The notes beneath the pieces were generated by a model. It worked only from the letters and a program-made list of their open reading frames with translations. It ran no database searches and was not told where the DNA came from. This document shows positions 33,748-42,530 of a stretch of DNA of 64,000 nucleotides, piece by piece. Made by a program: the position numbers and the translations under genes. Position 1 is the first letter of the stretch, and every line of letters begins with the position of its first letter. This DNA is from Microbacterium croceum (GTDB lineage: Bacteria > Actinomycetota > Actinomycetes > Actinomycetales > Microbacteriaceae): NCBI RefSeq assembly GCF_023091245.1, contig NZ_JAHWXN010000001.1, positions 124,001 through 188,000 of the forward strand. The letters run 5' to 3'.

Positions 33748-34608
33748 ATGAAGTTCGCGCGGCTTGGCGACCCAGGGAGCGAGATTCCCGTCCTCATCGA
33801 GGGCGATCGCCACCTCGACCTCCGCCCTCTGACATCCGATGTAGACGGCGACTTCCTCGCCGGCGACTTCCGCGCTCGCGTCGCCGCAGCGCTGGCCGCC
33901 GACGAGCTCCCCGAACTCGAGGATGCCGCATCCCTCCGCATCGGCGCTCCGATCGCGCGACCGAGCGCCGTGATCTGCATCGGCATGAACTACGCCGCCC
34001 ATGCGGCCGAGTCCGGCTCGGAGCCGCCGACCATCCCGATCATCTTCCTGAAGACCCCGAACACGGTGGTCGGGCCGAATGATGCGGTGACGATCCCGCG
34101 CGGCAGCGAGAAGACGGACTGGGAGGTCGAGCTCGGCATCGTGATCGGCACCCGTGCCGCCTACCTCGACTCCCCCGAGGAATCTCTCGCCCACGTCGCC
34201 GGCTTCGTCGCCGCGAACGACGTCTCCGAGCGCGCCTTCCAGATGGAGGTCTCCGGCGGCCAGTGGTCCAAGGGCAAGATCGCTCCCGGGTTCAACCCGA
34301 CCGGCCCCTGGCTGGTCACCCCCGACGAGGTGGACCACCACTCCCTCGGCCTGCGCAGCTTCGTGAACGGCGAGCCGCGGCAGGACTCGAACACGAGCGA
34401 CATGATCTTCCCGGTCGAGCACATCGTGCACCATCTGTCGCAGTACGTGACCCTGGAGCCGGGCGACCTCATCCTCACCGGCACCCCGCAGGGCGTCGCA
34501 CTGTCGGGCAAGTACCCCTACCTCGCCGCCGGCGACGTGGTCGAGATCGAGATCGACGGCCTCGGCCGTCAGCGCCAGGAGTTCGTGGCATGGGAGGCAC
34601 AGAGATGA
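33748..34608 (+). CDS. Fumarylacetoacetate hydrolase-family 2,4-diketo-3-deoxy-L-fuconate hydrolase
   Basis: A 286-residue FAH-family enzyme. Metal ligands show in SEKTDWEVELGIVIG (two Glu) and ANDVSERAFQMEVSG (Asp). The C-terminal TGTPQGVALSGKYPYLAAGD is typical. In the non-phosphorylating L-fucose pathway this enzyme splits the 2,4-diketo acid into pyruvate and L-lactate. It is translationally coupled by ATGA to the SDR that would make its substrate. Confidence 0.88.
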   Translation: MKFARLGDPGSEIPVLIEGDRHLDLRPLTSDVDGDFLAGDFRARVAAALAADELPELEDAASLRIGAPIARPSAVICIGMNYAAHAAESGSEPPTIPIIFLKTPNTVVGPNDAVTIPRGSEKTDWEVELGIVIGTRAAYLDSPEESLAHVAGFVAANDVSERAFQMEVSGGQWSKGKIAPGFNPTGPWLVTPDEVDHHSLGLRSFVNGEPRQDSNTSDMIFPVEHIVHHLSQYVTLEPGDLILTGTPQGVALSGKYPYLAAGDVVEIEIDGLGRQRQEFVAWEAQR

Positions 34609-35357
34609 CCGCACCACTGGACGGACTCGTGGCGATCGTCACGGGCGGGGCATCCGGGCTCGGAGCCGCGATCGCGGAGCGCCTGCACGATGACGGCGCG
34701 CAGATCGCCGTGCTCGACCGCGACACCACTCATGCGGATGAGAAGTTCGCCGCGTTCACCGCCGACGTCTCCGACCGCGCCAGCGTCGACGCCGCAGTCG
34801 CCGCTGTCGCCGCGCAGTTCGGCCGCATCGACATCGTCGTCAACAACGCGGGCATCGGCGCCCAGGGCGACATCGCCGCGAACGATGACGACGAGTGGGC
34901 CCGCGTGCTGTCGATCAACGTCACCGGTATCGCCCGGGTCACCGCGGCCGCACTGCCCTGGTTGCGCGAGTCGCCCGCCGCGGCGATCTGCAACACTGCA
35001 TCCATCGCGTCGACGACCGGACTCCCGCAGCGCGCCCTGTACAGCGCGTCGAAGGGGGCCGTGTCCGCGCTCACCCGCGCGATGGCCACCGACCACCTGC
35101 GCGAGGGCATCCGCGTGAACGCCGTGAACCCCGGCACCGCCGACACCCCCTGGGTCGGACGCCTGCTGGACTCGGCCACCGATCCCGCCGCCGAGCGCGC
35201 CGCGCTGGCCGCTCGCCAGCCGCACGGCCGTCTGGTCAGCCCGGACGAGGTCGCCGGAGCCGTCGCCTACCTGGTGTCGCCGGCATCGGGTTCGACGACC
35301 GGCACCTTCCTCGAGGTCGACGGCGGCATGGCGTCGCTGCGACCGCGACCGGAGTAG
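34605..35357 (+). CDS. 2-keto-3-deoxy-L-fuconate dehydrogenase (SDR)
   Basis: A 250-residue short-chain dehydrogenase: cofactor site VTGGASGLG, NNAGIG motif, catalytic Ser and YSASK (Tyr, Lys). It would oxidise 2-keto-3-deoxy-L-fuconate at C4. The frame from ATG 34605 overlaps the FAH stop by 4 nt. A perfect 23-bp-stem hairpin follows 21 bp after the stop. Confidence 0.88.
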   Translation: MTAPLDGLVAIVTGGASGLGAAIAERLHDDGAQIAVLDRDTTHADEKFAAFTADVSDRASVDAAVAAVAAQFGRIDIVVNNAGIGAQGDIAANDDDEWARVLSINVTGIARVTAAALPWLRESPAAAICNTASIASTTGLPQRALYSASKGAVSALTRAMATDHLREGIRVNAVNPGTADTPWVGRLLDSATDPAAERAALAARQPHGRLVSPDEVAGAVAYLVSPASGSTTGTFLEVDGGMASLRPRPE

Positions 35358-35378
35358 CGCCGCGAAGCATCCCTCTCT

Positions 35379-35440
35379 CGCGAGGGGTCAAGACACGCCG
35401 CGCCGCACGTTCGTGCTGCGGCGTGTCTTGACCCCTCGCG
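35379..35440. repeat. Perfect 23-bp hairpin, GGTCAAGACACGCCGC family, copy 1
   Basis: Arms 35379-35401 and 35418-35440 are fully complementary with a 16-nt loop. The core GGTCAAGACACGCCGC recurs at 49581 and 51480. Here it lies between the convergent SDR and lactonase genes, so it may end both transcripts, though no T-run is present. Confidence 0.85.
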
Positions 35441-35487
35441 ACCTGGAGAGCTCTTCGCGACGTGGCGGATGACCGGAGCGGATGCGC

Positions 35488-36456
35488 TCAGCCGCGGAGC
35501 CACCCGAGGATGCCGCGGCGACGCGGGGCCGCATCAGACACCGCCGTGGGGCGCGCGTCCGTCCGGTAGAAGCGTTCGGCGTTCGACCACATGACGGCGT
35601 CGACGTCGTGACCCCTGTCCGCGGCCCACGCGGCGACGGCATCGGCCCAGCGCGACCTGGCCGTGTACTGGTAGGTCGGCGCGCCGTCGGCCGGAGCGTG
35701 CGGGTCTCCGTCTTCCGCGGGGCCGATGACGGACACGGGCCAGTCGCTCCCCCACATCAGTCGCTCGGGCCCGAAGGCGTCGGCGGCGGCATCGAGGAAC
35801 GGCTCCAGCTGCGCGGCATCCCAGTCGCCGCCGGCCTCGCCAGGAAGGCCGGAGAGCTTGCAGAACACCTCCGCATGCCGCGACAGCTCGTCGAGGTCGC
35901 GCACCCACTCGGTCGTCGGGGCGAGCGGAGCCGCGGCCGTGCCCACCGCGGGCTTGCCGAGGTGGTCGAGCACCATCCGCAGCTCGGGGATCGCTCCGGC
36001 CAAGCGCGCGATCTCGGGCAGCTGCTCGGCGCGGACGCAGGCATCGAAGCTCCACCCGCGGTTCGCCACCTCACGGGCACCTGTGACGAACGCGGCCGAC
36101 ACCGCCATCCCGTCCGGCTCACCCTGCAGGTTGTGCCGCACGCCGACCACGAGCGGCTCGGCGGCCAGACCGTCGAGATGCGCGACCGTATCGGAACCGC
36201 GATCGAGCCGCGCCCCGGCGACGATCCCGACGACACCCACCGCCTCCGCCATGTCCGCCACCCAGCGCACCTCGTCGAGGAAGCGGTCCTCGACCGTCTC
36301 CGCCTGCACGAACACCGCCCTCTCGGTCGTGGCGCGCTCCACGCGGGCGTGCGCGAGCTCGGTGTCGGCGAATCGGAACGCGAGCGGACCTTCCAACCAG
36401 TCATACGCGAGAAGCTCCGGATCCCAGAGGTGCAGGTGTGAATCGAGAACGCGCAT
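35488..36456 (-). CDS. L-fuconolactonase-like amidohydrolase
   Basis: A 322-residue amidohydrolase-superfamily lactonase. The metal site starts with DSHLHLWDPELLAYDWL (His-x-His); further residues are in VRHNLQGE, VLDHLGKP and the C-terminal WGSDWPV (Asp). It would hydrolyse L-fucono-1,5-lactone to L-fuconate, filling the step between the dehydrogenase and the dehydratase. The ATG at 36456 fits the family start; the frame runs on upstream without a ribosome site. It is divergent from the FadR-type GntR. Confidence 0.85.
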   Translation of the reverse strand: MRVLDSHLHLWDPELLAYDWLEGPLAFRFADTELAHARVERATTERAVFVQAETVEDRFLDEVRWVADMAEAVGVVGIVAGARLDRGSDTVAHLDGLAAEPLVVGVRHNLQGEPDGMAVSAAFVTGAREVANRGWSFDACVRAEQLPEIARLAGAIPELRMVLDHLGKPAVGTAAAPLAPTTEWVRDLDELSRHAEVFCKLSGLPGEAGGDWDAAQLEPFLDAAADAFGPERLMWGSDWPVSVIGPAEDGDPHAPADGAPTYQYTARSRWADAVAAWAADRGHDVDAVMWSNAERFYRTDARPTAVSDAAPRRRGILGWLRG

Positions 36457-36474
36457 GCGACCATCCTGCCCCAG

Positions 36475-36485
36475 ACATCCGATCA
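36475..36485. promoter_or_regulatory. ACATCCGATCA operator between lactonase and GntR genes
   Basis: This site matches the palindrome at 33679 in nine of eleven bases and lies in a 46-bp divergent promoter, 18 bp above the GntR start codon. It is the third occurrence of ACATCsGATsw near L-fucose or importer genes. Confidence 0.55.
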
Positions 36486-36502
36486 ATCGCTAGGATGACG
36501 CC

Positions 36503-37180
36503 ATGGCTGTCACAGACGATGCGATCGAGAAGATCAAGGCGATGATCGTGTCGGGCGAGCTGGCCCCCGGCGATCGGCTGCCGCCGGAGAAGGAGCTGTC
36601 CGAACGCCTCGGCCTCTCACGCAACTCGATGCGCGAGGCCGTGAAGGCGCTCGAAGTCATCCGCATCCTCGACGTGCGCCGCGGCGACGGCACTTATGTG
36701 ACGAGCCTGGAGCCGCACCTGCTGCTCGAGGCGATCTCGTTCGTGGTCGACATGCACGACGACGACTCGATGCTCGAGATCTTCGCCGTGCGGCGCATGC
36801 TGGAGTCGCAGGCCACCGGCCTCGCCGCGACGCTGGGCAGCGATGACGAGATCGCGGCCCTGGTGCAGGAGGTGGCCAGCATCGATGCCTCGGTCAGCAT
36901 CGAGGCGCTGGTCGAGCACGACATCCGCTTCCACCGCGAGATCGTGCGCATGGCGGGCAACTCCTACCTCGCGAGCCTCATCGAGCACCTGAGCAGCCAG
37001 ACCGTCCGCGCGCGGGTGTGGCGCGGGCTCACCGAGGGCGGCGTGGTCGAGCGCACGCTGTCGGAGCACCGCGCCATCGCCGACGCGATCGCCCTGCGCG
37101 ACCCCTCGCTCGCGACATCGCTCGCCACGGCCCACATCGCCGGTGTCGAGCGCTGGTTGCGGCAGGCGGCATCCGCATAG
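36503..37180 (+). CDS. FadR-type GntR regulator of L-fucose use
   Basis: A 225-residue GntR/FCD protein: winged helix LPPEKELSERLGLSRNSMREA, FCD domain with the metal-site motif EHDIRFHREIVRMAGN and SEHRAIADAI. It begins 46 bp from the divergent lactonase gene, and its promoter carries ACATCCGATCA. By position it is the regulator of the surrounding L-fucose genes; the ligand is likely L-fuconate or a keto-deoxy derivative, which is inference. Confidence 0.88.
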   Translation: MAVTDDAIEKIKAMIVSGELAPGDRLPPEKELSERLGLSRNSMREAVKALEVIRILDVRRGDGTYVTSLEPHLLLEAISFVVDMHDDDSMLEIFAVRRMLESQATGLAATLGSDDEIAALVQEVASIDASVSIEALVEHDIRFHREIVRMAGNSYLASLIEHLSSQTVRARVWRGLTEGGVVERTLSEHRAIADAIALRDPSLATSLATAHIAGVERWLRQAASA

Positions 37181-37183
37181 CCG

Positions 37184-37280
37184 GTTCACAACTCCTCCAG
37201 AATCCGCACCGGGTTGCCCCGCGCCGCGCGATTCCGGCACCGATCCGAGCGAACCGCCCGATCTTTGCGGAGTTATGAAC
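37184..37280. repeat. Dispersed inverted repeat, GTTCACAACTCC family, copy C (97 bp)
   Basis: Left arm GTTCACAACTCCTCCAGA, right arm TTTGCGGAGTTATGAAC. It begins 4 bp after the GntR stop and ends 14 bp before the stop of the convergent transaldolase gene, so it fills that gap almost exactly. Confidence 0.85.
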
Positions 37281-37294
37281 GCGAGCTGCGCTCC

Positions 37295-37957
37295 TCAGGC
37301 CCCGAGACGCACCATGGCCGCGTCGAACTCGGCGGCCGAGCTGTCGCTGACCCCGTGGAACATCACCTGGTCGATCACGTCGGGGGCCGCGGTGAAATAG
37401 GGCACTCCGGCCAGACGCAGTCCGGTGATGTCATCCGCCGAGCGCAGCGATGCCGCGAGCACGTTCGATCCACTGCCCGCGCACACCTCCTGCATCCGGG
37501 CGATCACGAAGTCCCCGTCGATGCCGGCGTCCCGCATGCGACCGAGGTAGGGCGCGATGTAGTGCGCTCCGATCGAGGCGCAGGCCAGTGCCTGCGCGAT
37601 CGAGTAGACGGCGGTGACGAGCACCGTGGCGCCGTCGCGGACCAGAGCGGATGCCGCAGCGAAACCGTCGGCGGTCGCCGGCACCTTCACGGCCACCCGG
37701 TCGCCGAGCGCGCGGATGCCCTCGGCGTTGCGCAGGAAGGAGGCGGTGTCCCCTCCCCAGGTCTGGAAGAAGATCTCGCGCGCTCCCTCCTCCGCCCAAC
37801 GCGCATAGAGGTCGGGGATCTCGGCGGCAGCGCGTCCGCCGCGCTCGAGGATCGTGGGGTTGGTCGTCACACCGTGAACGACCCCTGCCCTGAGGAGCCG
37901 GGAGACGCGATCGACGTCTGCGCTGTCGACATAGAGGCGGGGCGCGATCGCGGTCAT
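37295..37957 (-). CDS. Transaldolase-family aldolase
   Basis: A 220-residue transaldolase/fructose-6-phosphate aldolase-family TIM barrel. The Schiff-base lysine is in DRVAVKVPATADG. Start LYVDSADVDRVSRLL and VTTNPTILERGG are typical. The short length is that of the FSA/TalC subgroup, which can cleave or transfer dihydroxyacetone units. It is divergent from the ribokinase group with two operator-like sites in between. The substrate cannot be read. Confidence 0.88.
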   Translation of the reverse strand: MTAIAPRLYVDSADVDRVSRLLRAGVVHGVTTNPTILERGGRAAAEIPDLYARWAEEGAREIFFQTWGGDTASFLRNAEGIRALGDRVAVKVPATADGFAAASALVRDGATVLVTAVYSIAQALACASIGAHYIAPYLGRMRDAGIDGDFVIARMQEVCAGSGSNVLAASLRSADDITGLRLAGVPYFTAAPDVIDQVMFHGVSDSSAAEFDAAMVRLGA

Positions 37958-37974
37958 CGGGTCTCCTTGCGAGC

Positions 37975-38018
37975 AACCTGTCGTTACAGGTTCAGCTTCG
38001 GCTAATGTAATGACAGCC
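37975..38018. promoter_or_regulatory. AACCTGTCGTTACAGGTT and TGTAATGACA operators
   Basis: A perfect 7-bp-arm palindrome at 37975-37992 and a second, weaker site with the core TGTAATGACA (38006-38015) lie in the 123-bp divergent promoter of the transaldolase and ribokinase genes. The latter operon ends with the HutC-type GntR, the natural candidate for binding. Confidence 0.7.
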
Positions 38019-38080
38019 GCCGACGATGTCAAAGACACAGATGGCGTACCCGCATGCTGTCGAAGAAGATCAGGAGCGAC

Positions 38081-39043
38081 ATGTCTCTCGCACACCCCGC
38101 CGACCGCTCAGGCGTCGTCATCATCGGAAGCGTCACCGCCGATGTGACCACCTTCTCGCAGCGGCTCCCCGCTCGCGGAGAGACCATCCTGGGCGATGAG
38201 TTCACCCTGATGCTGGGCGGCAAGGGCGCGAACCAGGCCGTCGCGGCCGGGCGCTCCGGGGCACGCACGAGCTTCGTCGGCTGCGTCGGAGACGATCTGT
38301 TCCACGACCTCGTCGTGAACGGGCTCAGCGACGCGGGTGTCGACCTGGCCCACCTGCGCACCGTGCCGGGTCCGACCGGCATCGCCCACATCCGCGTCGA
38401 CTCCTCCGCGCAGAACGACATCGTCATGGTGCCGCTCGCGAACGCCGCGCTGAGCACCGAGCAGATCGACACCGCGCTCGCCGCCCTCTCCTCGACCACC
38501 TCTGTACTGCTCACCCAGCTCGAGACCCCCTCGGCGCTGACGGCCCACATCACCGCGCGCGGACGCGAGCACGGCATGACCGTGATCCTCGATCCCGCAC
38601 CGGCGGCTCCCCTCCCCGCGGAGGTCTGGAGCAGCATCGACATCGTCACGCCGAACGAGACCGAGGCCACGCTCATCAGCGGCATCGAGGTCACCGATGC
38701 GGACTCCGCCGAGCGCGCGGGCCGCTGGTTCCTGGAGCAGGGCGTCGGCGCCGCGGTCATCACCCTCGCCGGTCAGGGCTCGTGCGTCGTGACGGCCGAC
38801 GGCTCGACCGTGGTGCCGCCGTTCCCGGTGGAGGCCGTCGACACGACCGCCGCCGGCGACGCCTACGCGGGCTACCTCGGGGCCGCCCTTGCGAACGGGA
38901 GCACGCTCACGGATGCCGTGCGCCTCGCGACCGCCGCCGGCGCGCTCACGGTGACCAAGCAGGGAGCCTCGCCCAGCCTGCCGCTGCGGGTCGAGGTCGA
39001 CGCCTTCCTCGCCGCGCGCGAATCCGCGCCCGTGGCGAACTGA
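38081..39043 (+). CDS. rbsK: Ribokinase-like PfkB sugar kinase
   Basis: A 320-residue PfkB-family kinase: N-terminal GSVTADVTTF, LGGKGANQAVAAGRSG and the C-terminal catalytic DTTAAGDAYAGYLGAAL (Asp base). It phosphorylates D-ribose or a similar sugar. The ATG at 38081 follows TCAGGAGCGAC; an earlier in-frame ATG at 38054 has no such site. An RbsD-type pyranase follows 31 bp downstream. Confidence 0.9.
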   Translation: MSLAHPADRSGVVIIGSVTADVTTFSQRLPARGETILGDEFTLMLGGKGANQAVAAGRSGARTSFVGCVGDDLFHDLVVNGLSDAGVDLAHLRTVPGPTGIAHIRVDSSAQNDIVMVPLANAALSTEQIDTALAALSSTTSVLLTQLETPSALTAHITARGREHGMTVILDPAPAAPLPAEVWSSIDIVTPNETEATLISGIEVTDADSAERAGRWFLEQGVGAAVITLAGQGSCVVTADGSTVVPPFPVEAVDTTAAGDAYAGYLGAALANGSTLTDAVRLATAAGALTVTKQGASPSLPLRVEVDAFLAARESAPVAN

Positions 39044-39074
39044 TCCGCATACGCGGCCGACGGAGGAACACCCG

Positions 39075-39479
39075 ATGCGCAAGACAGCCACGACGATCAA
39101 CCCGGCGCTCTCGCGCGTGATCAGTGAGACCGGACACACCGACCTGCTGGTCGTGACGGATGCCGGCCTGCCGATCCCCCCGTCGTCGGAGCGGATCGAC
39201 CTCGCCTACCGCCCTGGCGCACCGGCGTTCCTCGACGTCCTCGACACCGTGCTCGCCGAGCTCGTGGTCGAGGGCGCGACGGTCTCGGCCGAAGTCGCGG
39301 AGAAGAGCCCAGAGGTGCTCGAAGCGCTGCGCGAGCGCTTCGCCGGCATGGGGTTCGAGATCGAGCTCATCCCGCACGTCGAGTTCAAGAAGCTGACCCA
39401 CCAGGCCCGCGCGTTCGTGCGCTCGGGGGAGTTCACCCCCTATGCGAACGTGATCCTCCACGCGGGGGTCGCGTACTGA
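39075..39479 (+). CDS. rbsD: D-ribose pyranase-like protein
   Basis: A 134-residue RbsD-family protein that catalyses pyranose/furanose exchange of ribose. It has the RbsD landmarks NPALSRVISETGHTDLLVVTDAGLPIP (in parts), with the catalytic His in GHTD and the C-terminal EFTPYANVILHAGV. It sits between ribokinase and the HutC-type regulator. The importer for this sugar may be the ribose-type system at 24808-28484, which has a similar operator. Confidence 0.92.
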   Translation: MRKTATTINPALSRVISETGHTDLLVVTDAGLPIPPSSERIDLAYRPGAPAFLDVLDTVLAELVVEGATVSAEVAEKSPEVLEALRERFAGMGFEIELIPHVEFKKLTHQARAFVRSGEFTPYANVILHAGVAY

Positions 39480-39480
39480 C

Positions 39481-40329
39481 ATGAGCGAGACGATCACCAG
39501 GAGCGACACCGTGTCCGACGCCACCGGCGTCGACGCGATCGACCGCCACTCGGCGGCCCCGATGTACGACCAGCTGCGCCAGCTCATCATCGACGGCATC
39601 GCCCGCGACGGTCTGCAGCCGGGCGACCCGCTGCCCGGGGAGCACCGGCTCTGCGAGCGCTACGGCATCTCGCGCACGGTCGTGCGCCAGGCCCTCGCGC
39701 AGCTGGAGCACGAGGGCCTGGTCGAGCGGGTGAAGGGCAAGGGCACGTTCGTGTCGCGCCCGCGCACGAGCGAGAGCCTGGTGCACACGCTGGTCGGCCT
39801 GTACGACGACGTCGAGCGGCGCGGCGGCCACGTGCACAGCGACGTGCTGCGCCACGAGCGCACGACCGCCGACGAGGAGATCGCCCTGGCCCTCGACGTG
39901 CCGGTCGGATCTCCGGTCGTCGTGCTCGAACGCCTGCGGCACGTCGACGGCGAGCCGTGGTCGCTCTCCACGACCTGGATGCCGGAAGTTGTCGGCACCC
40001 TCACCCTCGGCGTCGACCTCGCCGAGCGCTCGCTGTACCGACTGCTGGCCGAGAACGGCATCGTCGCGACGAGCGGCGTGCGCTCGGCAGAGGCCACCGT
40101 GGCCACGCACGAGCAGGCGCAGCACCTCGGCGTCAGCGCCGGCTCGGCTCTGCTCCGCCTGCGCAGTGTCAGCCGCGGCGAGGACGGCGCACCGATCGAG
40201 TACTTCGTGGCCTACCACCGCGGCGATCGCTCGCGCTTCGAGTTCCAGCTGCAGCAGGAGCAGTCGCAGGCCTCGCTGCTGCACATCGACGGCGACGGCG
40301 GCACCTCGCGCGCCGGCACGGTGAGCTGA
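39481..40329 (+). CDS. HutC-type GntR regulator
   Basis: A 282-residue GntR protein with a winged helix at residues 20-90 ([40 protein letters not shown]) and a UTRA ligand-binding domain (about 105-270, [14 protein letters not shown] near the end). HutC/UTRA proteins bind sugar phosphates or related effectors. It is coupled to rbsD (one base between stop and start). The TGTnATnACA sites at 19125, 28624, 37975 and 60251 are its likely regulon. Confidence 0.88.
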   Translation: MSETITRSDTVSDATGVDAIDRHSAAPMYDQLRQLIIDGIARDGLQPGDPLPGEHRLCERYGISRTVVRQALAQLEHEGLVERVKGKGTFVSRPRTSESLVHTLVGLYDDVERRGGHVHSDVLRHERTTADEEIALALDVPVGSPVVVLERLRHVDGEPWSLSTTWMPEVVGTLTLGVDLAERSLYRLLAENGIVATSGVRSAEATVATHEQAQHLGVSAGSALLRLRSVSRGEDGAPIEYFVAYHRGDRSRFEFQLQQEQSQASLLHIDGDGGTSRAGTVS

Positions 40330-40394
40330 GCGGTCGACTGCACGCGCTCCAAGTACCCCTGACCATCGCGCCGTCGCGGGTGTACCGTCGCCGC

Positions 40395-40748
40395 ATGATC
40401 ACCGACGATCCCACCCTCACCAACCCCGATCACTACCGCACTCTCTGGGAGAACGAGCACGTCCGCGTGCTCGAATACACCGACCAGCCCGGCGACAGGA
40501 CGACGCCGCACGACCATCCGAACAGTGTGATGGTCACCCTCAGCGACTTCTCCCGCCGACTCAGTGCGGGCGAGCGCACCTTCGACACCGCGCTCACCGC
40601 CGGGCAGGCCGTGTGGCTCGCGGCGCAGCGCCATTCCGGAGAGAACACCGGCACCACGCCCACCCACACGATCCTCATCGAGCTCAAGGGCGATGCGGCG
40701 GGCGAGCCGAGCGCCGCGGTGCTGGGACCCGAGCACCCGCGGGAGTGA
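40395..40748 (+). CDS. Small cupin-fold protein
   Basis: A 117-residue single-domain cupin. The metal-binding histidines are seen in [15 protein letters not shown] and a later His in QRHSGENTG. The C-terminus [10 protein letters not shown] is the final barrel strand. No catalytic role can be assigned. The next gene begins 23 bp after its stop. Confidence 0.75.
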   Translation: MITDDPTLTNPDHYRTLWENEHVRVLEYTDQPGDRTTPHDHPNSVMVTLSDFSRRLSAGERTFDTALTAGQAVWLAAQRHSGENTGTTPTHTILIELKGDAAGEPSAAVLGPEHPRE

Positions 40749-40771
40749 GCGGGCGCGTTACCCTCGAGATC

Positions 40772-41830
40772 ATGACCTCCTGGACCAGCACCGCGATCGC
40801 CCTGCTGGAGGCCGACGCCAACCGCAGCGCCGACACGCACCTGCATCTGTTCCCGCTGCCACCCGAGTGGGGCATCGACCTGTATCTGAAGGACGAGTCG
40901 GTGCATCCCACCGGCTCGCTCAAGCACCGGCTCGCCCGCTCGCTGCTGCTGTACGGCCTGGTGAACGGCCGCATCCGTGAGGACACCACGCTGGTCGAGT
41001 CGTCCAGCGGCTCCACGGCGGTGTCCGAGGCGTACTTCGCACGGATGCTGGGACTGCCGTTCGTGACGGTCGTCCCCCGCTCGACCAGCCAGGAGAAGAT
41101 CGACCTCATCGAGTTCTACGGCGGCCGCTGCCACTTCGTCGACCGCGCGGAGGACATGTCGCCCGAGGCCCAGCGGCTCGCCGCCGACTGCCACGGCCAC
41201 TACCTCGACCAGTTCACGTTCGCCGAGCGCGCGACCGACTGGCGCGGCAACAACAACATCGCCGAGAGCGTGTTCAGCCAGCTGGCGCAGGAGCGGCATC
41301 CGATCCCGCGCTGGATCGTCGTGGGCGCGGGCACCGGCGGCACGAGCGCGACCTTCGGCCGGTACGTGAGGTACCGCCGCCACGAGACGCAGATCGCCGT
41401 GGTCGACCCGGAGGGCTCCGCCTTCTACGACGGCTGGAAGGGCACGCCGGATGCTCCGGCGGGACGCCCGAGTCGCATCGAGGGCATCGGCCGACCGCGG
41501 GTGGAGGCGTCGTTCGTGCCGAGCGTGATCGACGAGATGATCCAGGTGCCCGACGCCGGCTCCATCGCCGCCATCCGCCTGCTGCGGGAGCGCACGCTGC
41601 ACTGGGCGGGCGGCTCGACCGGCACCAACCTGTACGGTGCGTTCCAGCTGATCGCGCGGATGCGGGCGGCCGGAGAGACGGGCAGCGTCGTGACGCTCAT
41701 CTGCGACAGCGGCATCCGCTACGCCGGCACCTACTTCAACGACGAATGGGTCGCCGACCAGGGCTGGGACCTCGCCCCGCACCGCGCGCGACTCGACGCG
41801 TTCCTGGAGTCCGGCGTCTGGGTCGAGTAG
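40772..41830 (+). CDS. PLP-dependent cysteine synthase-fold enzyme (Cds1/desulfhydrase-like)
   Basis: A 352-residue fold type II PLP enzyme. The PLP lysine is in [14 protein letters not shown]; the phosphate-binding Gly loop is [23 protein letters not shown] is the substrate-binding asparagine/serine loop. Length and the [13 protein letters not shown] segment fit the mycobacterial Cds1 cysteine desulfhydrase group better than biosynthetic CysK. It would release sulfide and pyruvate from cysteine; the synthase direction is the alternative. Confidence 0.75.
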   Translation: MTSWTSTAIALLEADANRSADTHLHLFPLPPEWGIDLYLKDESVHPTGSLKHRLARSLLLYGLVNGRIREDTTLVESSSGSTAVSEAYFARMLGLPFVTVVPRSTSQEKIDLIEFYGGRCHFVDRAEDMSPEAQRLAADCHGHYLDQFTFAERATDWRGNNNIAESVFSQLAQERHPIPRWIVVGAGTGGTSATFGRYVRYRRHETQIAVVDPEGSAFYDGWKGTPDAPAGRPSRIEGIGRPRVEASFVPSVIDEMIQVPDAGSIAAIRLLRERTLHWAGGSTGTNLYGAFQLIARMRAAGETGSVVTLICDSGIRYAGTYFNDEWVADQGWDLAPHRARLDAFLESGVWVE

Positions 41831-41842
41831 CCGCACGCCCTG

Positions 41843-41864
41843 GGTCCCCGAGCCTGTCGAAGGG
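41843..41864. repeat. CTGAGCCTGTCGAAGGG simple repeat, intergenic copy
   Basis: GGTCCCCGAGCCTGTCGAAG followed by GG, 13 bp after the stop at 41830. The CGAGCC/GGCTCG ends can form a small hairpin. Copies of the same 22-mer lie inside the genes at 51560-53182 and 58342-59601. Confidence 0.8.
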
Positions 41865-41878
41865 CTCGCGTCCCGCCG

Positions 41879-41964
41879 GTTCACAACTCCTCAAGACCGC
41901 GCCTGATCGAACCGCTTGCGGGCAACTGAGGTCCCTGAACCTCCGTCCTTGAGGAGTTATGAAC
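41879..41964. repeat. Dispersed inverted repeat, GTTCACAACTCC family, copy D (86 bp)
   Basis: Left arm GTTCACAACTCCTCAAGA, right arm CTTGAGGAGTTATGAAC. It lies between two plus-strand genes, 26 bp before the start of the ACT protein, so it cannot simply be a terminator for convergent genes. Confidence 0.85.
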
Positions 41965-41990
41965 AGCGACCCGCGGGCTACGCTGGCCGC

Positions 41991-42506
41991 ATGACTACTC
42001 TGATCCTCACCGTCGCCGGCGCCGACCGCCCCGGCCTGGTGGCAGCCGTCGCCGATGTCGTCGACGCGCACGGCGGAAACTGGGAGAACAGCTCGCTGGC
42101 CGAGCTCGCCGGCACCTTCGCCGGAGTGATCGAGGTCTCGGTCCCGGCCGAGCGCTCCGACGAGCTGCAGTCGGCACTGCGGGGACTGCAGGGACAGGGA
42201 CTGCTGACCCTCGCCGTGCTCACCGGCACGGCCGACACCGCGGGCGTCGACGACCAGCTGCTCGAGATCCGAGTCCTCGGCAACGACCGCCCCGGCATCG
42301 TGCGCGATGTCTCCGGCGTCCTCAGCGCCCATGCCCTCAGCATCGAGGAGCTGGCCACGGAGACGCGGGATGCGGCGATGGCCGGTGGGCGCCTGTTCGA
42401 GGCCTCCGTCACGGCCCGCGTTCCGTCGTCGGTCGACCTCGACGCGCTGCGCGACGATCTCGAGCGCCTGGCCGCCGAGATCCAGGTCGACATCACGCTC
42501 GGCTGA
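41991..42506 (+). CDS. Double-ACT-domain protein (GcvR-like)
   Basis: A 171-residue protein with two ACT domains (LTVAGADRPGLVAAVADVVDAHGGNW, then IRVLGNDRPGIVRDVSGVLSAH, in parts). This GcvR-like layout binds small molecules, often amino acids, and regulates a partner protein. No enzymatic domain is present. The start has no clear Shine-Dalgarno. Confidence 0.85.
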   Translation: MTTLILTVAGADRPGLVAAVADVVDAHGGNWENSSLAELAGTFAGVIEVSVPAERSDELQSALRGLQGQGLLTLAVLTGTADTAGVDDQLLEIRVLGNDRPGIVRDVSGVLSAHALSIEELATETRDAAMAGGRLFEASVTARVPSSVDLDALRDDLERLAAEIQVDITLG

Positions 42507-42530
42507 GCCGCCTCCGCGCTCAGCGCACCG

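Noticed and set aside
10450..41964. The GTTCACAACTCC elements as transposons or MITEs
   Set aside because: Arms are conserved but centres are unrelated, no target duplication is visible and no transposase is in the window.
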